Below, in pieces: positions 8,305 through 17,548 of a stretch of DNA of 64,000 bases. Numbering within the stretch: position 1 is the first letter of the stretch; each line of letters starts with the position of its first letter. This DNA is from an uncultured Colwellia sp. (lineage in GTDB: Bacteria; Pseudomonadota; Gammaproteobacteria; Enterobacterales; Alteromonadaceae): contig CAJXQM010000003.1 of NCBI GenBank assembly GCA_913058145.1, positions 62,001 to 126,000 on the forward strand, written 5' to 3'. The notes beneath the pieces were generated by a model. That model was not told where the DNA came from. It worked only from the letters and a program-made list of their open reading frames with translations, and searched no databases. A program made the translations under genes and the position numbers.

Positions 8305-11181
8305 CTATTTTGCTAACTGTAATTCAACAATTTTAAATTTCATTTTTTCTAATTGTGGCTTAATCACTTGACCGTCTCCCACCACAATCCAATGCATTGA
8401 TTTATTTAGTTCTTTTGCCGCAATTCTATTTAGTTGTTCAATAGTAATATTTTGGATGATATCACTTTGCAGTTCACCATAGTTTTCAGGTAAATCAAAC
8501 TGTAATAACTGCCTTAAAAAACCACTTTTTTGAGCCGGTGTTTCATAACTTAATGCTTCATTTTGTGAGATAGCTTGGCGCATAAAATCAACTTCATCGA
8601 TTGTTAACCCATTTTTTTGATACTGAGCTAGTTCTTTTTCAATTTCTATCATGGCATCATAAGTATGCTCTTTTTTAACACTCGCACTAGCGCTGAAGCG
8701 ACCTAAGGTTTTTCCTGCGGAAAAGTGACTCGATGCGCCATAGGTGTAGCCCTTATCTTCACGCAAGTTTAAATTAATACGGCTATTAAAAGCACCACCT
8801 AAAGGGTAGTTCATTAAGGTCGCTTTAAAGTGTTCGCCTGTTGCATCATAAATCATTGCACGACGACTGTATTTAATGACCGATTGACTAGCATCGGGTA
8901 AATCAACAAAATATATTTTATTCGCCACAACCTTTGGAAACTGGCTATAAACGGGAATAGTATAATCACTACCTTGCCATGATTTAAAATAATCCAGTTT
9001 AGGTAAAATATCACTTTTACTCACATCACCAACAATAACTAAACTGGCCTTTTTTGGCGAGAAATACAGTTTATAAAAGTTTTTAATATCCTTAAGTTCA
9101 ATAGCAGAAACGGTTTTAATTGTGCCGCTGCCAGGCAAACCCACGCGATTAGTTGATCCATAAGTGACTTGCTTTAATGCTCTAGCCGCTAGCGTGTTAG
9201 CATCTTTACCCCCTTGCTCTAAGGACTGAATCAACTGATTTTTCACACGATCAAAATCATTTTTATCAAACGCAGGATTTATCATCATGTCTAACATCAG
9301 TAATAAAGTCGCATCTAGGTTTTTCACTAATGAACTAACCCGAATGGTAGTATTTCGCCCAGAAGCACTAATAGAAATATTACTGCCTAATTTCGCTAGT
9401 TCATTAGATAGCTCTTCTTTGGTATAATTATTCGTTCCTTCATTCATCAAATTCGCAGTAAGCGACGCCAGACCCGCTTTTTTGAGTGGATCGAGTAAAG
9501 TGCCTCCTTCGATACTTAATAACACACTCACCGTAGGTGTTTCACTATTTTGGGTTGCTATAATCTGCAAGCCGTTACCAAAACTTTCACGCCATAATGT
9601 AGGTATTTCAATTTGTGGATTAGCGCCTGCTTTTGGCATAACACTACGGTCAAAACCACTAGTGTTTTTCATAATAGGGGTATCAAGTTGAGTAATTTCA
9701 GGTGGATTATTTACATCAGGTAAAACAAAATTATCTGCTTTAGTGATAACTTGTGGTTGACCCTGAGGATAGATAGAGAGTATTGCAGCACCTTTACCCT
9801 TAATATATTTTTGATAAACGTTCATTACATCCGCTTTAGTCACGTTGTTATAACGCGCAACTTGTTGCTCAGTATAATCAGCATCCCCTAAAATAGTTTG
9901 ATAATGCGCCAAAGTAGAGACTTTACCCGAAACACTTTGTAAACCGTAAATAGTATCCGTTTCAATACCCACTTTTGTTTTTAGTAAATCTTCATCATTG
10001 ACGCCACGCTGTTCAAACTCAAGTAAGGTATCATTAATGACTTGTTCTATTTTAGCTAACTCCATCCCCTGCTGAGGGTTTGGTAAAGCAAAAAAACTCA
10101 TTTTACAACCCAATTCACTACAGGGATGACTCGCACCTGCTTGCACAGCAACGCCCGATTTAACTAAGTTTTTATACAACAAAGAGGTTGGACCATTACC
10201 AATTATATTAGAAAAAACATCCAATGCAGCTTCATCTTTATGCATGCCATAAACAGTAGGAAAACTAATATAAAGTAACGGTAAAGAAACATTGTCACTA
10301 AACGAATAATAACGATTATCAGGTAAACTGGTTAACTGTTTGGGAATATTGTCAACTTTTGGCCCCGCTTTTAAACCGCCAAAATATTGATTGACCCATT
10401 GTAATGTTTTCGATTCATCAATATCACCACCAATGGTTAATACTGCATTGTTAGGGCCGTACCAACGGCTAAAGAACTCTTTTAAATCGGTTACTGTACC
10501 GCGCTCTAGATCGGTCATATAACCAATGACAGGCCATGAATAATGATGCTCTCTTGGATACGTCATCTGGTTTACTGTTTCATTTAAACGCCCATAAGGA
10601 CGATTATCAACATTTTGACCACGTTCATTCTTTACCGTTGCTCTTTGTACTTCAAATTTTTCTGTGGTGATAGTTTCAAGTAAAAAACCCATTCGGTCTG
10701 ATTCAAGCCACAGCATTTTTTCTAATTGGTTTTTAGGCACCGTTTCATAATAATTAGTTCGGTCGGTATTTGTAGTACCATTTAAATTACCACCGCTTTG
10801 GGTAACAATTTTAAAATGCTGCTCATCGGCAACATTTTTTGACCCCTGAAACATCATGTGTTCAAAGAAATGAGCAAAACCTGATTTACCTAATTGCTCA
10901 CGTGCCGAGCCAACATGATAAGTTACATCAACATGCACCAAAGGATCAGAGTTGTCTTGATGTAAAATAACCGTTAGACCATTAGCCAATATGTATTTTT
11001 TAAAAGGAATCGCTAAACGCTCTTCAGTGGCAACGACTGTTTCCACTAAACTAACACCCGCTGGTATCACTATATATTCACCTATCTGAAGTGAACTCTT
11101 TTGGCTAGTACAAGCAAATAATAATGAGCTCGCTAAAGTAATAATACTCAGCTTAGTAATGTAGTGGGTAAAACTTTTCAA
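8305..11181 (-). CDS. M16 family zinc metallopeptidase lipoprotein (two-repeat pitrilysin type)
   Basis: A 958-residue predicted lipoprotein. The signal peptide ends in SSLLFACTSQ, with the lipobox Cys at about residue 24. The inverted zinc motif HXXEH is present as FAHFFEHMMF near residue 105, with a downstream Glu in the QRATVKNERGQN region that can complete the site. Two M16 halves are visible: an active N-terminal copy, and a second inactive copy that begins near IPTLWRESFGNGLQ. Such proteins are periplasmic or outer-membrane-anchored peptidases, and the substrate is unknown. The protein is complete, with no frameshift. It is divergent from the pseudouridine synthase at 11259. Confidence 0.92.
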   Translation of the reverse strand: MKSFTHYITKLSIITLASSLLFACTSQKSSLQIGEYIVIPAGVSLVETVVATEERLAIPFKKYILANGLTVILHQDNSDPLVHVDVTYHVGSAREQLGKSGFAHFFEHMMFQGSKNVADEQHFKIVTQSGGNLNGTTNTDRTNYYETVPKNQLEKMLWLESDRMGFLLETITTEKFEVQRATVKNERGQNVDNRPYGRLNETVNQMTYPREHHYSWPVIGYMTDLERGTVTDLKEFFSRWYGPNNAVLTIGGDIDESKTLQWVNQYFGGLKAGPKVDNIPKQLTSLPDNRYYSFSDNVSLPLLYISFPTVYGMHKDEAALDVFSNIIGNGPTSLLYKNLVKSGVAVQAGASHPCSELGCKMSFFALPNPQQGMELAKIEQVINDTLLEFEQRGVNDEDLLKTKVGIETDTIYGLQSVSGKVSTLAHYQTILGDADYTEQQVARYNNVTKADVMNVYQKYIKGKGAAILSIYPQGQPQVITKADNFVLPDVNNPPEITQLDTPIMKNTSGFDRSVMPKAGANPQIEIPTLWRESFGNGLQIIATQNSETPTVSVLLSIEGGTLLDPLKKAGLASLTANLMNEGTNNYTKEELSNELAKLGSNISISASGRNTTIRVSSLVKNLDATLLLMLDMMINPAFDKNDFDRVKNQLIQSLEQGGKDANTLAARALKQVTYGSTNRVGLPGSGTIKTVSAIELKDIKNFYKLYFSPKKASLVIVGDVSKSDILPKLDYFKSWQGSDYTIPVYSQFPKVVANKIYFVDLPDASQSVIKYSRRAMIYDATGEHFKATLMNYPLGGAFNSRINLNLREDKGYTYGASSHFSAGKTLGRFSASASVKKEHTYDAMIEIEKELAQYQKNGLTIDEVDFMRQAISQNEALSYETPAQKSGFLRQLLQFDLPENYGELQSDIIQNITIEQLNRIAAKELNKSMHWIVVGDGQVIKPQLEKMKFKIVELQLAK

Positions 11182-11258
11182 AATAACATCCTGTATTTAG
11201 CGTAAAATGGTTTAATTGAATTATCATAGCAAAGTAAAATGAAAACAGGTTAACTTAA

Positions 11259-11948
11259 ATGTTTAAAATTATTACACAAACTGACGATTTTGTTGTTGTC
11301 GCTAAAAGTGCAGGGATTAATTTTCATGATGAAGAGCTACAAGGTTCGGGGTTATTTTCTCAAGTAAAAAAACAGATGATAAAACAAGCTGATACTACTG
11401 AGCTTTATCCGATACACAGACTAGATAAAATGACGTCAGGTTTAATCTTATTCGCCAAAAATATTAAAAGCGCACAAGTTTTTGGCAAGTTATTTGAAGA
11501 ACATCACGTTGAAAAATACTACCTCGCTATCAGTGATAAAAAACCGACGAAAAAACAAGGTTTAATAAAAGGTGATATGGCAAAGAGTCGTCGTGGTATG
11601 TTTAAGTTATTACGTACTATGAATAATCCAGCCATTACCCAGTTTTTTTCTTACCCTGTTGCCAATAAGCAACGTTTATATTTATTAAGGCCCCATTCGG
11701 GTAAAACACATCAACTGCGCGTTGCGTTAAGTAGTATAGGCGCTCCAATCCTTGGTGATCCTTTGTATAACTCGAATTCAGTTGCTGATAGAGGCTATTT
11801 ACATGCTTATGCTTTACGTTTTAGTTTTTTAGGGACAATGTATCAATTCATTCTACCTAGCGATGAGGGTGAATATTATTTAAGCCAAAGCGTTAAAGAT
11901 AAGCTAGTGGAATTAGATCAACCCTGGTTGTTAAATTGGCCAAAATAG
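11259..11948 (+). CDS. RluA-family RNA pseudouridine synthase (TIGR01621-like)
   Basis: A 229-residue protein with the RluA catalytic motif LYPIHRLDKMTSGLILFAK, whose Asp is the nucleophile that isomerises uridine. The later LRPHSGKTHQLRVALSSIGAPILGDPLY region is also typical. There is no N-terminal S4 domain, and the protein is shorter than RluC or RluD, which fits the small RluA-like group. The target (rRNA or tRNA) cannot be inferred. An AGGT ribosome site precedes the ATG. The gene converges on the symporter gene, and a palindromic repeat fills the gap. Confidence 0.88.
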   Translation: MFKIITQTDDFVVVAKSAGINFHDEELQGSGLFSQVKKQMIKQADTTELYPIHRLDKMTSGLILFAKNIKSAQVFGKLFEEHHVEKYYLAISDKKPTKKQGLIKGDMAKSRRGMFKLLRTMNNPAITQFFSYPVANKQRLYLLRPHSGKTHQLRVALSSIGAPILGDPLYNSNSVADRGYLHAYALRFSFLGTMYQFILPSDEGEYYLSQSVKDKLVELDQPWLLNWPK

Positions 11949-11980
11949 AAAACCAGATCCCGTTAATATGAATAGACCTC

Positions 11981-12152
11981 GCTCATTCTTAGCTTGTCGA
12001 AGGGCGACTCTTCAACAGGCTCAGGACAGACAGAGAGACTCAGGATGAGCGGACAATAATTCAGTGCTCCCTTCGACTGCTTCGCGCTCAAGGCGAACGG
12101 AAATAACGTAAGATGAAAGGGATAACTCCGTTCGCCCTGAGCCTGTCAAAGG
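11981..12152. repeat. intergenic palindromic repeat of the TTCGCCCTGAGCCTGTC type
   Basis: The segment holds several pieces of a widespread GC-richer palindromic element. CTCAAGGCGAACGGA (12087-12101) pairs with TCCGTTCGCCCTGAG (12127-12141) with one mismatch. A second unit has GCTCAT (11981-11986) opposite ATGAGC (12044-12049), with TGTCGAAGGGCGA and ACAGGCTCAGGACAG inside. Its base composition stands out from the AT-rich surroundings. It lies between the convergent pseudouridine synthase and symporter genes, where it may also act as a transcription terminator. Confidence 0.8.
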
Positions 12153-12160
12153 CTTAGCTT

Positions 12161-13507
12161 CTATAACGAATGAAAGAATACTATCGCGATGGCACTTGGG
12201 CAAACAAACTTGGTATACCACGGCCAAATTTTCCAGAATAATCCATACTCAACCTCGTCGTTACCTTGCTTTATTTCAGCTAAAATGTCACTTCGTTGCC
12301 AAATCCAACCAACAAAAACACAACAGAGCATAGCAATTAAGGGTTGTCCATAAACAGTAGAAAGACTGATAACAAAACCAAACAACAGATCAAAATTAAG
12401 CACGATTAAGGTACTTATTATAAAGATACCAAAACCAATAAATGTTGTTGCTTTTTTACGCTCTATATTATGACGTTCAACGACAAACGATACCGGACCT
12501 TCTAACATAGAAATACTTGACGTTAATGCAGCAATAGACATTAAAACAAAAAAACAAAAACCAACAAAAAATCCAACCGCACCCATACCATTAAATAATG
12601 TGGGTAGTACCTCAAAGACTAAATTAGGACCAGAGATTAAACTGCCATCGTCACCAAAAATAGCAACGCCTTGCGCTTGGGCCACATACATTGAAGGAAT
12701 AATAAGTAATCCAGCTAAAAAAGCGATAGAAACATCAATTAACGTTACTTGCGCACCCAAGGTGACTAGGTTTTCTTTCTTTGAAATATATGAGCCATAA
12801 ATAACCATAACACTGGTACCTAAGGACAAAGAAAAGAATGCTGAACCCAGTGCATTAATAAGTAAATCAGGTTCAAATACACGGGAAATATCGGGATTTA
12901 AATAGGCAGCAAAACCCTCTCTTGACCCATCTAAAGTAAACACATAAATAATGAGTAAAATGAGTAACCCAATTAGCATTGGCATTAACCGCTTAGACCA
13001 CTTTTCAATACCGTTCTCAACACCTCGGCGAATAATTGAAATAGTAAGCATCATAAATAACGCCGTAAAGAGTAAGTTACGAGTAATTGATTGCGAAGTA
13101 AGCCAGCTTGATGCTTGGTTATAACCTAAAACTGACGTTATGGGTTCAATAGCATACGACATCATCCAACCGGCAAGAATGCCATAAAAACTCAAAATAA
13201 GTGAAGCACAAATAATACCGCTAAAACCAACAATAAACGCAAAACGCTTTTGCCATAAATTACGTGACATTTTTTGCATAGACGTTACGGCATTAGCTTG
13301 TCCATAACGACCAATTAATAACTCGGCCATGAAAGCAGGATAAGCTAGACAAAAGGCCAGTACTAAATACACTAAAACAAACGCGGCACCGCCATTACTA
13401 GCCGTTTGTGTTGGAAATCCCCAAATATTACCTAAACCAACAGCAGAGCCTGCCGCCGCCATAATAAAACCGAAACGCGAACTAAAGCCGCCTCTTGATG
13501 CACTCAT
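12161..13507 (-). CDS. sodium:neurotransmitter symporter family (NSS) transporter
   Basis: A 448-residue transporter with about 11-12 membrane segments. The N-terminal signature FIMAAAGSAVGLGNIWGFP and the following NGGAAFVLVYLVL are diagnostic of the LeuT/MhsT fold, in which unwound helices 1 and 6 bind Na+ and substrate. The likely substrates are amino acids, but the sequence does not fix which. The length fits the short bacterial members. The stop codon lies right at the edge of the palindromic repeat, so the C-terminus could have been altered by the repeat's insertion, although the last residues look ordinary. Confidence 0.9.
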   Translation of the reverse strand: MSASRGGFSSRFGFIMAAAGSAVGLGNIWGFPTQTASNGGAAFVLVYLVLAFCLAYPAFMAELLIGRYGQANAVTSMQKMSRNLWQKRFAFIVGFSGIICASLILSFYGILAGWMMSYAIEPITSVLGYNQASSWLTSQSITRNLLFTALFMMLTISIIRRGVENGIEKWSKRLMPMLIGLLILLIIYVFTLDGSREGFAAYLNPDISRVFEPDLLINALGSAFFSLSLGTSVMVIYGSYISKKENLVTLGAQVTLIDVSIAFLAGLLIIPSMYVAQAQGVAIFGDDGSLISGPNLVFEVLPTLFNGMGAVGFFVGFCFFVLMSIAALTSSISMLEGPVSFVVERHNIERKKATTFIGFGIFIISTLIVLNFDLLFGFVISLSTVYGQPLIAMLCCVFVGWIWQRSDILAEIKQGNDEVEYGLFWKIWPWYTKFVCPSAIAIVFFHSL

Positions 13508-13850
13508 TGATAATTCTCTTTGTTATTATTTTAAGTATTTATCGCTTAGACCAATTTATTTTTTTAATTGGTACTTCTCTTATCTTCATCGTTTTTTAAC
13601 TAAAGATATTAAGGTTGATGCAAAAAAATTCGAATAAGTATTTAACGAAATCAGGGCATGTTCCAAAGAGAAGCGAATAATGACTATTGTTATAATTATA
13701 ATTATTTTCGACCGCTTTAATCTACTTAAAAAGAAACAATATTAATAGAGTGCAACGCTAAAAAAACAAAAAGCTCATTGATTTAATCAAATGAGCTTCT
13801 GGCAACTTTATTTTACAGCAAAGTATAATTCAACGTATTCCACCTTGAGT
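13508..13850. other. 343-base spacer upstream of the symporter and downstream of lysS
   Basis: It contains the lysS terminator (13761-13798, separate entry). The rest is AT-rich sequence that presumably carries the symporter promoter. I could not pick a convincing -35/-10 pair. No ORF or RNA gene is evident. Confidence 0.5.
13761..13798 (-). terminator. rho-independent terminator of lysS
   Basis: On the minus strand, AAGCTCATTTGATT pairs with the near-complementary AATCAATGAGCTT (13771-13798), and a T-rich run follows (A-rich at 13761-13770 on the plus strand). It lies about 50 bases after the lysS stop codon. Confidence 0.85.
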
Positions 13851-15425
13851 TTAATCTGTTTCAGGGCGCATATGAGGGAATAAAATAACATCTTTAATCG
13901 TTGGTGAATCACTAAATAACATCACTAACCGATCAATACCAATACCTTCACCAGCCGTTGGTGGTAAACCATATTCTAAGGCACATATATAATCAGCGTC
14001 ATAATGCATTGCTTCATCATCACCCGCATCTTTTTCTTCTACTTGTTTCTTGAAACGAGCCGCTTGATCTTCCGCATCGTTAAGCTCAGAGAAACCATTT
14101 GCCAATTCACGACCGCCAACAAAAAATTCAAATCTGTCAGTAATAAACGGATTGTCATCGTTACGACGTGCTAGTGGTGAAACTTCCCATGGGTATTCAG
14201 TAATGAACGTTGGTTGATCTAATAAATGTTCAGCCACTTCTTCAAAAATTTCACAAATATACTTACCCGGACCCCACACTTTAGCCGCATCACCTTCTTT
14301 AACACCAACGGCTTTCGCCATTATTTTAATTGCGTCAAAGTTATTTTCTGGGTCACGTAGTGCTACTTCATCAAATTGCGCTGCTGCATGATGGTCTTTA
14401 CCGTAAGTTAAGATGGCATCAACCATGGATAAACGAGCAAACGGCTTACCAAGATCATAGAATTTTTCTTCAACAACTTCACCATCAACATTTTTAACCG
14501 TATTACGAATTGTCGTTGTACCTAATACGTCTTGCGCAATCGTACGTAACATTTCTTCCGTTGTATTCATTAGGTCATGGTAATCAGCATAAGCTTGGTA
14601 GAATTCAATCATGGTGAACTCTGGATTATGACGTGTTGAAATACCTTCGTTACGAAAACTACGGTTAATTTCAAAAACACGATCAAAACCACCAACAACT
14701 AAACGCTTAAGATTAAGTTCTGGAGCGATACGTAAATACATATCAAGATCAAAGGTATTATGGTGCGTCATAAAAGGTTTAGCTGTTGCGCCACCTGGTA
14801 TGATTTGCAACATTGGTGTTTCAACTTCCATGAAATCACGCTGCGTTAAAAAGTTACGTATACCCGCAACAATTTTTGAACGCATTTTAAAGGTGTTACG
14901 AGTATCTTCATTAATAATTAAATCGATGTAACGCTGACGATACTTAGTTTCTTGGTCTGATAAACCGTGGAATTTTTCTGGTAATGGACGTAGTGACTTA
15001 GTTAATAGTGAGTATTCGTCCATATTCACGTAAAGATCACCTTTACCTGATTTATGCAAAATACCTTTAATACCAACAATATCACCAATATCTAATGAAC
15101 CCCATTTAGCCCGAATTTCTTTTTGCACGGTTTTTTCAGCATAGCCTTGAATACGACCTGATGAGTCTTGTATTACTAAAAATGGTCCACGTTTTGCCAT
15201 AACTCTACCAGCAATAGCATAAGTAACCTGAAGCGCTTCAAGCTCTTCTTTAGTTTTTTCACCGTGTTCAGCTTGAATTTCTGCCGCTAAATGTTCACGA
15301 TTAAAATCGTTAGGAAAACCATTAGCTGAACAATTAGAACGAATCTTTTCAAGCTTGACACGACGCTCTGCAATGAGTTTGTTTTCGTCTTGTGCTATCG
15401 GTGTATTATTGGCTTTATCTGTCAT
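13851..15425 (-). CDS. lysS: lysyl-tRNA synthetase, class II
   Basis: It charges tRNA-Lys with lysine. The N-terminal OB-fold anticodon-binding domain (about residues 60-180) includes [15 protein letters not shown]. The class II catalytic core follows, with motif 2 [20 protein letters not shown] near residue 260 and motif 3 [12 protein letters not shown] near the C-terminus. The 524-residue length is slightly more than E. coli LysS (505), mainly in the N-terminal helix. The gene lies 81 bases downstream of prfB on the same strand, the classic prfB-lysS operon. A strong terminator follows. Confidence 0.98.
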   Translation of the reverse strand: MTDKANNTPIAQDENKLIAERRVKLEKIRSNCSANGFPNDFNREHLAAEIQAEHGEKTKEELEALQVTYAIAGRVMAKRGPFLVIQDSSGRIQGYAEKTVQKEIRAKWGSLDIGDIVGIKGILHKSGKGDLYVNMDEYSLLTKSLRPLPEKFHGLSDQETKYRQRYIDLIINEDTRNTFKMRSKIVAGIRNFLTQRDFMEVETPMLQIIPGGATAKPFMTHHNTFDLDMYLRIAPELNLKRLVVGGFDRVFEINRSFRNEGISTRHNPEFTMIEFYQAYADYHDLMNTTEEMLRTIAQDVLGTTTIRNTVKNVDGEVVEEKFYDLGKPFARLSMVDAILTYGKDHHAAAQFDEVALRDPENNFDAIKIMAKAVGVKEGDAAKVWGPGKYICEIFEEVAEHLLDQPTFITEYPWEVSPLARRNDDNPFITDRFEFFVGGRELANGFSELNDAEDQAARFKKQVEEKDAGDDEAMHYDADYICALEYGLPPTAGEGIGIDRLVMLFSDSPTIKDVILFPHMRPETD

Positions 15426-15506
15426 TTTATTTCTCGTGGTTATCTTTAATTTTTCAATGTTTATGAAAAATTCTGAATATTTGTTACACAGTTTCTTTAA
15501 ATAATT

Positions 15507-16605
15507 TTATAAACCAGATTTAAGGCTAGCTTCTAAAAACTTATCTAAATCGCCGTCTAATACAGCTTGCGTGTTTCTATTTTCAACACCCGTTCTTAAA
15601 TCTTTAATACGGCTATCATCTAGTACGTAAGAGCGAATTTGACTGCCCCAACCAATATCAGATTTTCCGTCTTCAAGTACTTGTTTGTCTTCATTTTGTT
15701 TTTGCATCTCTAGCTCAAACAATTTTGCTTTTAATAATTTCATCGCGCTAGCACGGTTTTTATGTTGTGAGCGATCACTTTGACACTGAACAACCGCCCC
15801 TGTAGGAATATGCGTTAAACGAATGGCCGAGTCAGTTTTATTTACATGCTGACCACCTGCGCCAGAAGCGCGGTAAGTATCTACACGTAAATCAGCGGGA
15901 TTAATATCGATGTCGATATTGTCATCAATTTCAGGATAAATAAACGCTGAAGCAAATGACGTGTGACGACGACCACTTGAGTCAAAAGGTGATTTACGTA
16001 CTAACCTATGCACACCTGTTTCTGTACGTAACCAGCCATAAGCATATTCACCGGTATACTTAATGGTGCAGCCTTTAATACCGGCAACATCACCACCCGT
16101 GACTTCAATGATTTCGGTTTTAAAACCGTGTGCTTCGCCCCAACGTAAATACATACGCATTAACATTTCAGCCCAATCTTGTGCCTCTGTGCCGCCTGAA
16201 CCGGATTGAATATCTAAATAACTGTTATTAGCATCTTGATCGCCACTAAACATACGGCGGAATTCAAGTTTTTCTAATATGGCATCTAACGCATCAGTCT
16301 CGCTTTGAGCGTCATCAAAGGTTTCTTGATCTTCTTCTTCAACGGCTAATTCGACTAAACCTTCGATGTCGTCACAACCCGTCTCTAATTCAACGATGGT
16401 ATTAACCACTTCTTCAAGCGAACTGCGCTCTTTACCTAACGCTTGTGCCCGCTCAGGTTCATTCCAAACATCGGGTAATTCTAACTCTCGTGAAACTTCA
16501 ACCAAACGTTCAGCTTTAACATCGTAGTCAAAGGTACCCCCGAAGTAAGTCTGCACGTTCGCGGATTTCTTTTAATTTATTTATTATTGGGTTAATTTCA
16601 AACAT
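15507..16605 (-). CDS. prfB: peptide chain release factor 2, with programmed +1 frameshift
   Basis: RF2 recognises UGA and UAA and triggers peptide release. The gene is in two frames. The first 25 codons (ATG at 16605-16603, [11 protein letters not shown]...RGYL) end in an in-frame TGA at 16530-16528. A +1 shift at CTT-TGA-C then gives DYDVKAERL and the rest, for 365 residues in all, the same as E. coli RF2. The stop-recognition tripeptide SPF lies in [12 protein letters not shown], and the catalytic GGQ in [15 protein letters not shown] single-frame call starting at 16556 would give a false N-terminus. The gene is cotranscribed with lysS. It is very securely identified. Confidence 0.98.
16528..16542 (-). 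promoter_or_regulatory. RF2 programmed-frameshift site
   Basis: The minus-strand sequence CGGGGGTACCTTTGA contains an internal Shine-Dalgarno-like G-run (16541-16537) three bases before CTT TGA. It closely matches the E. coli site AGGGGGTATCTTTGA. Low RF2 levels favour the +1 shift, so RF2 controls its own synthesis. Confidence 0.96.
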
Positions 16606-16798
16606 AATATTTCTAACATAATCCTTCAAAAATAAGTTTTAAAATATATCTTTTTAAACAAGTTCACTCGTTAGGATAATTAAAAAATAGTCGCGCATTG
16701 TAGCGTAAAAAGGCCAGTAAATAAACGGCTAACACTGGACGCTTTAACGATTACATACATAATGTTTCATAAAAGTAGAAATACATCATCATTGACAA

Positions 16799-16831
16799 TA
16801 AAAAAGGCCAGTATGTAATCATACTGGCCTT
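16799..16831 (-). terminator. rho-independent terminator of the phasin gene
   Basis: A perfect 12-base stem, AAGGCCAGTATG (16804-16815) with CATACTGGCCTT (16820-16831), has a 4-base loop. On the minus strand it is followed by a T-run, and it lies about 40 bases beyond the phasin stop codon. Confidence 0.9.
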
Positions 16832-16872
16832 CATAACACGATAATTAAATCGCTAAATTTACACTAAGAATA

Positions 16873-17244
16873 TTACTTAGGTAATTTAACAGAATCTTTA
16901 ACTAAAGTGCTTACTTCTTCTGAAGTTTTTGTAACAACAGCGTAAGCTTCTTTCGCTGAATCTGAAACTTTAGCTTGAAGCGCTTCGTTAAATGATTTTT
17001 GTGATTCAACAGCCGCTGTAAAATCTGTTTGTGATGATAATGCTTTAGTTTGAGCAATACTGTCATTTAAAATAGAAGTAATTAAAGCCGTTTGCTGGCT
17101 AATTAATTGCTCAACTGTTTTAGTATTTAATTCTACTAAGCTATTTAATGGTTTCATTGCAGTTTCAACTTGCGCTGTATCGCTGAAAGATTTCATTGCA
17201 GTAGTAAATTGATTTGTTAATTGTTCAGTTAATTGAGTAAACAT
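16873..17244 (-). CDS. phasin family protein
   Basis: A 123-residue, largely helical protein beginning MFTQLTEQLTNQF. It resembles the phasin_2 family, small proteins that coat polyhydroxyalkanoate (PHA) granules. The sequence is rich in Ala, Thr, Ser, Gln and Lys, has only one aromatic-rich segment and no membrane helix, as in phasins. I place the start at ATG 17244, with CAGGA about 8 bases upstream. The frame extends to 17289, but that adds an unlikely N-terminus that overlaps the regulatory palindrome. No PHA synthase gene is in the window. The gene is monocistronic, with its own strong promoter and terminator. Small phasin-like proteins also occur in bacteria without PHA, so the role is inferred. 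Confidence 0.82.
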   Translation of the reverse strand: MFTQLTEQLTNQFTTAMKSFSDTAQVETAMKPLNSLVELNTKTVEQLISQQTALITSILNDSIAQTKALSSQTDFTAAVESQKSFNEALQAKVSDSAKEAYAVVTKTSEEVSTLVKDSVKLPK

Positions 17245-17277
17245 AATTAAGATTCCTGTTTTATTTTGTTTTGTACT

Positions 17278-17351
17278 GCGGTGCAGCAATAAGATTTAAA
17301 GTGAGTATACCTAGCAAAAACATATTGGTCAATAACTTTTTGCTGCACCGC
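17278..17351 (-). promoter_or_regulatory. sigma70 promoter of the phasin gene flanked by 12-base inverted repeats
   Basis: On the minus strand TTGACC (17332-17327) and TATACT (17309-17304) are separated by exactly 17 bases, a near-consensus promoter. A perfect inverted repeat brackets it: GCGGTGCAGCAA (17278-17289) and TTGCTGCACCGC (17340-17351). One arm lies just upstream of -35 and the other just downstream of the expected start. TGC/GCA-rich sites of this sort are typical operators of the PHA regulator PhaR, so repression by a PhaR-like protein is a plausible inference. Confidence 0.65.
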
Positions 17352-17548
17352 GTCAATTCATCACAAAATTTTCATAAAGCCTTGATATTAAGTAAAAATA
17401 ATCTAATCAAATTACTGCCACCACCTAACTGAACTTGACGTGCCAATGCCACGTCCCTCTCAACCCCAATAGACCGTTAATGCTCAAACATGCGCTTTAC
17501 CTAGGTTTTTCTTCGCACAATAAGATCACGCACTGAATAAAATGGGTA

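Noticed and set aside
12021-12227. 68-residue minus-strand ORF across the palindromic repeat
   Set aside because: It overlaps the symporter's C-terminus and is made of repeat sequence. No family match is visible.
17245-17289. Longer phasin N-terminus (15 extra residues)
   Set aside because: It lies in the transcribed leader next to the operator arm. The ATG at 17244 has a good ribosome site and gives the expected protein.
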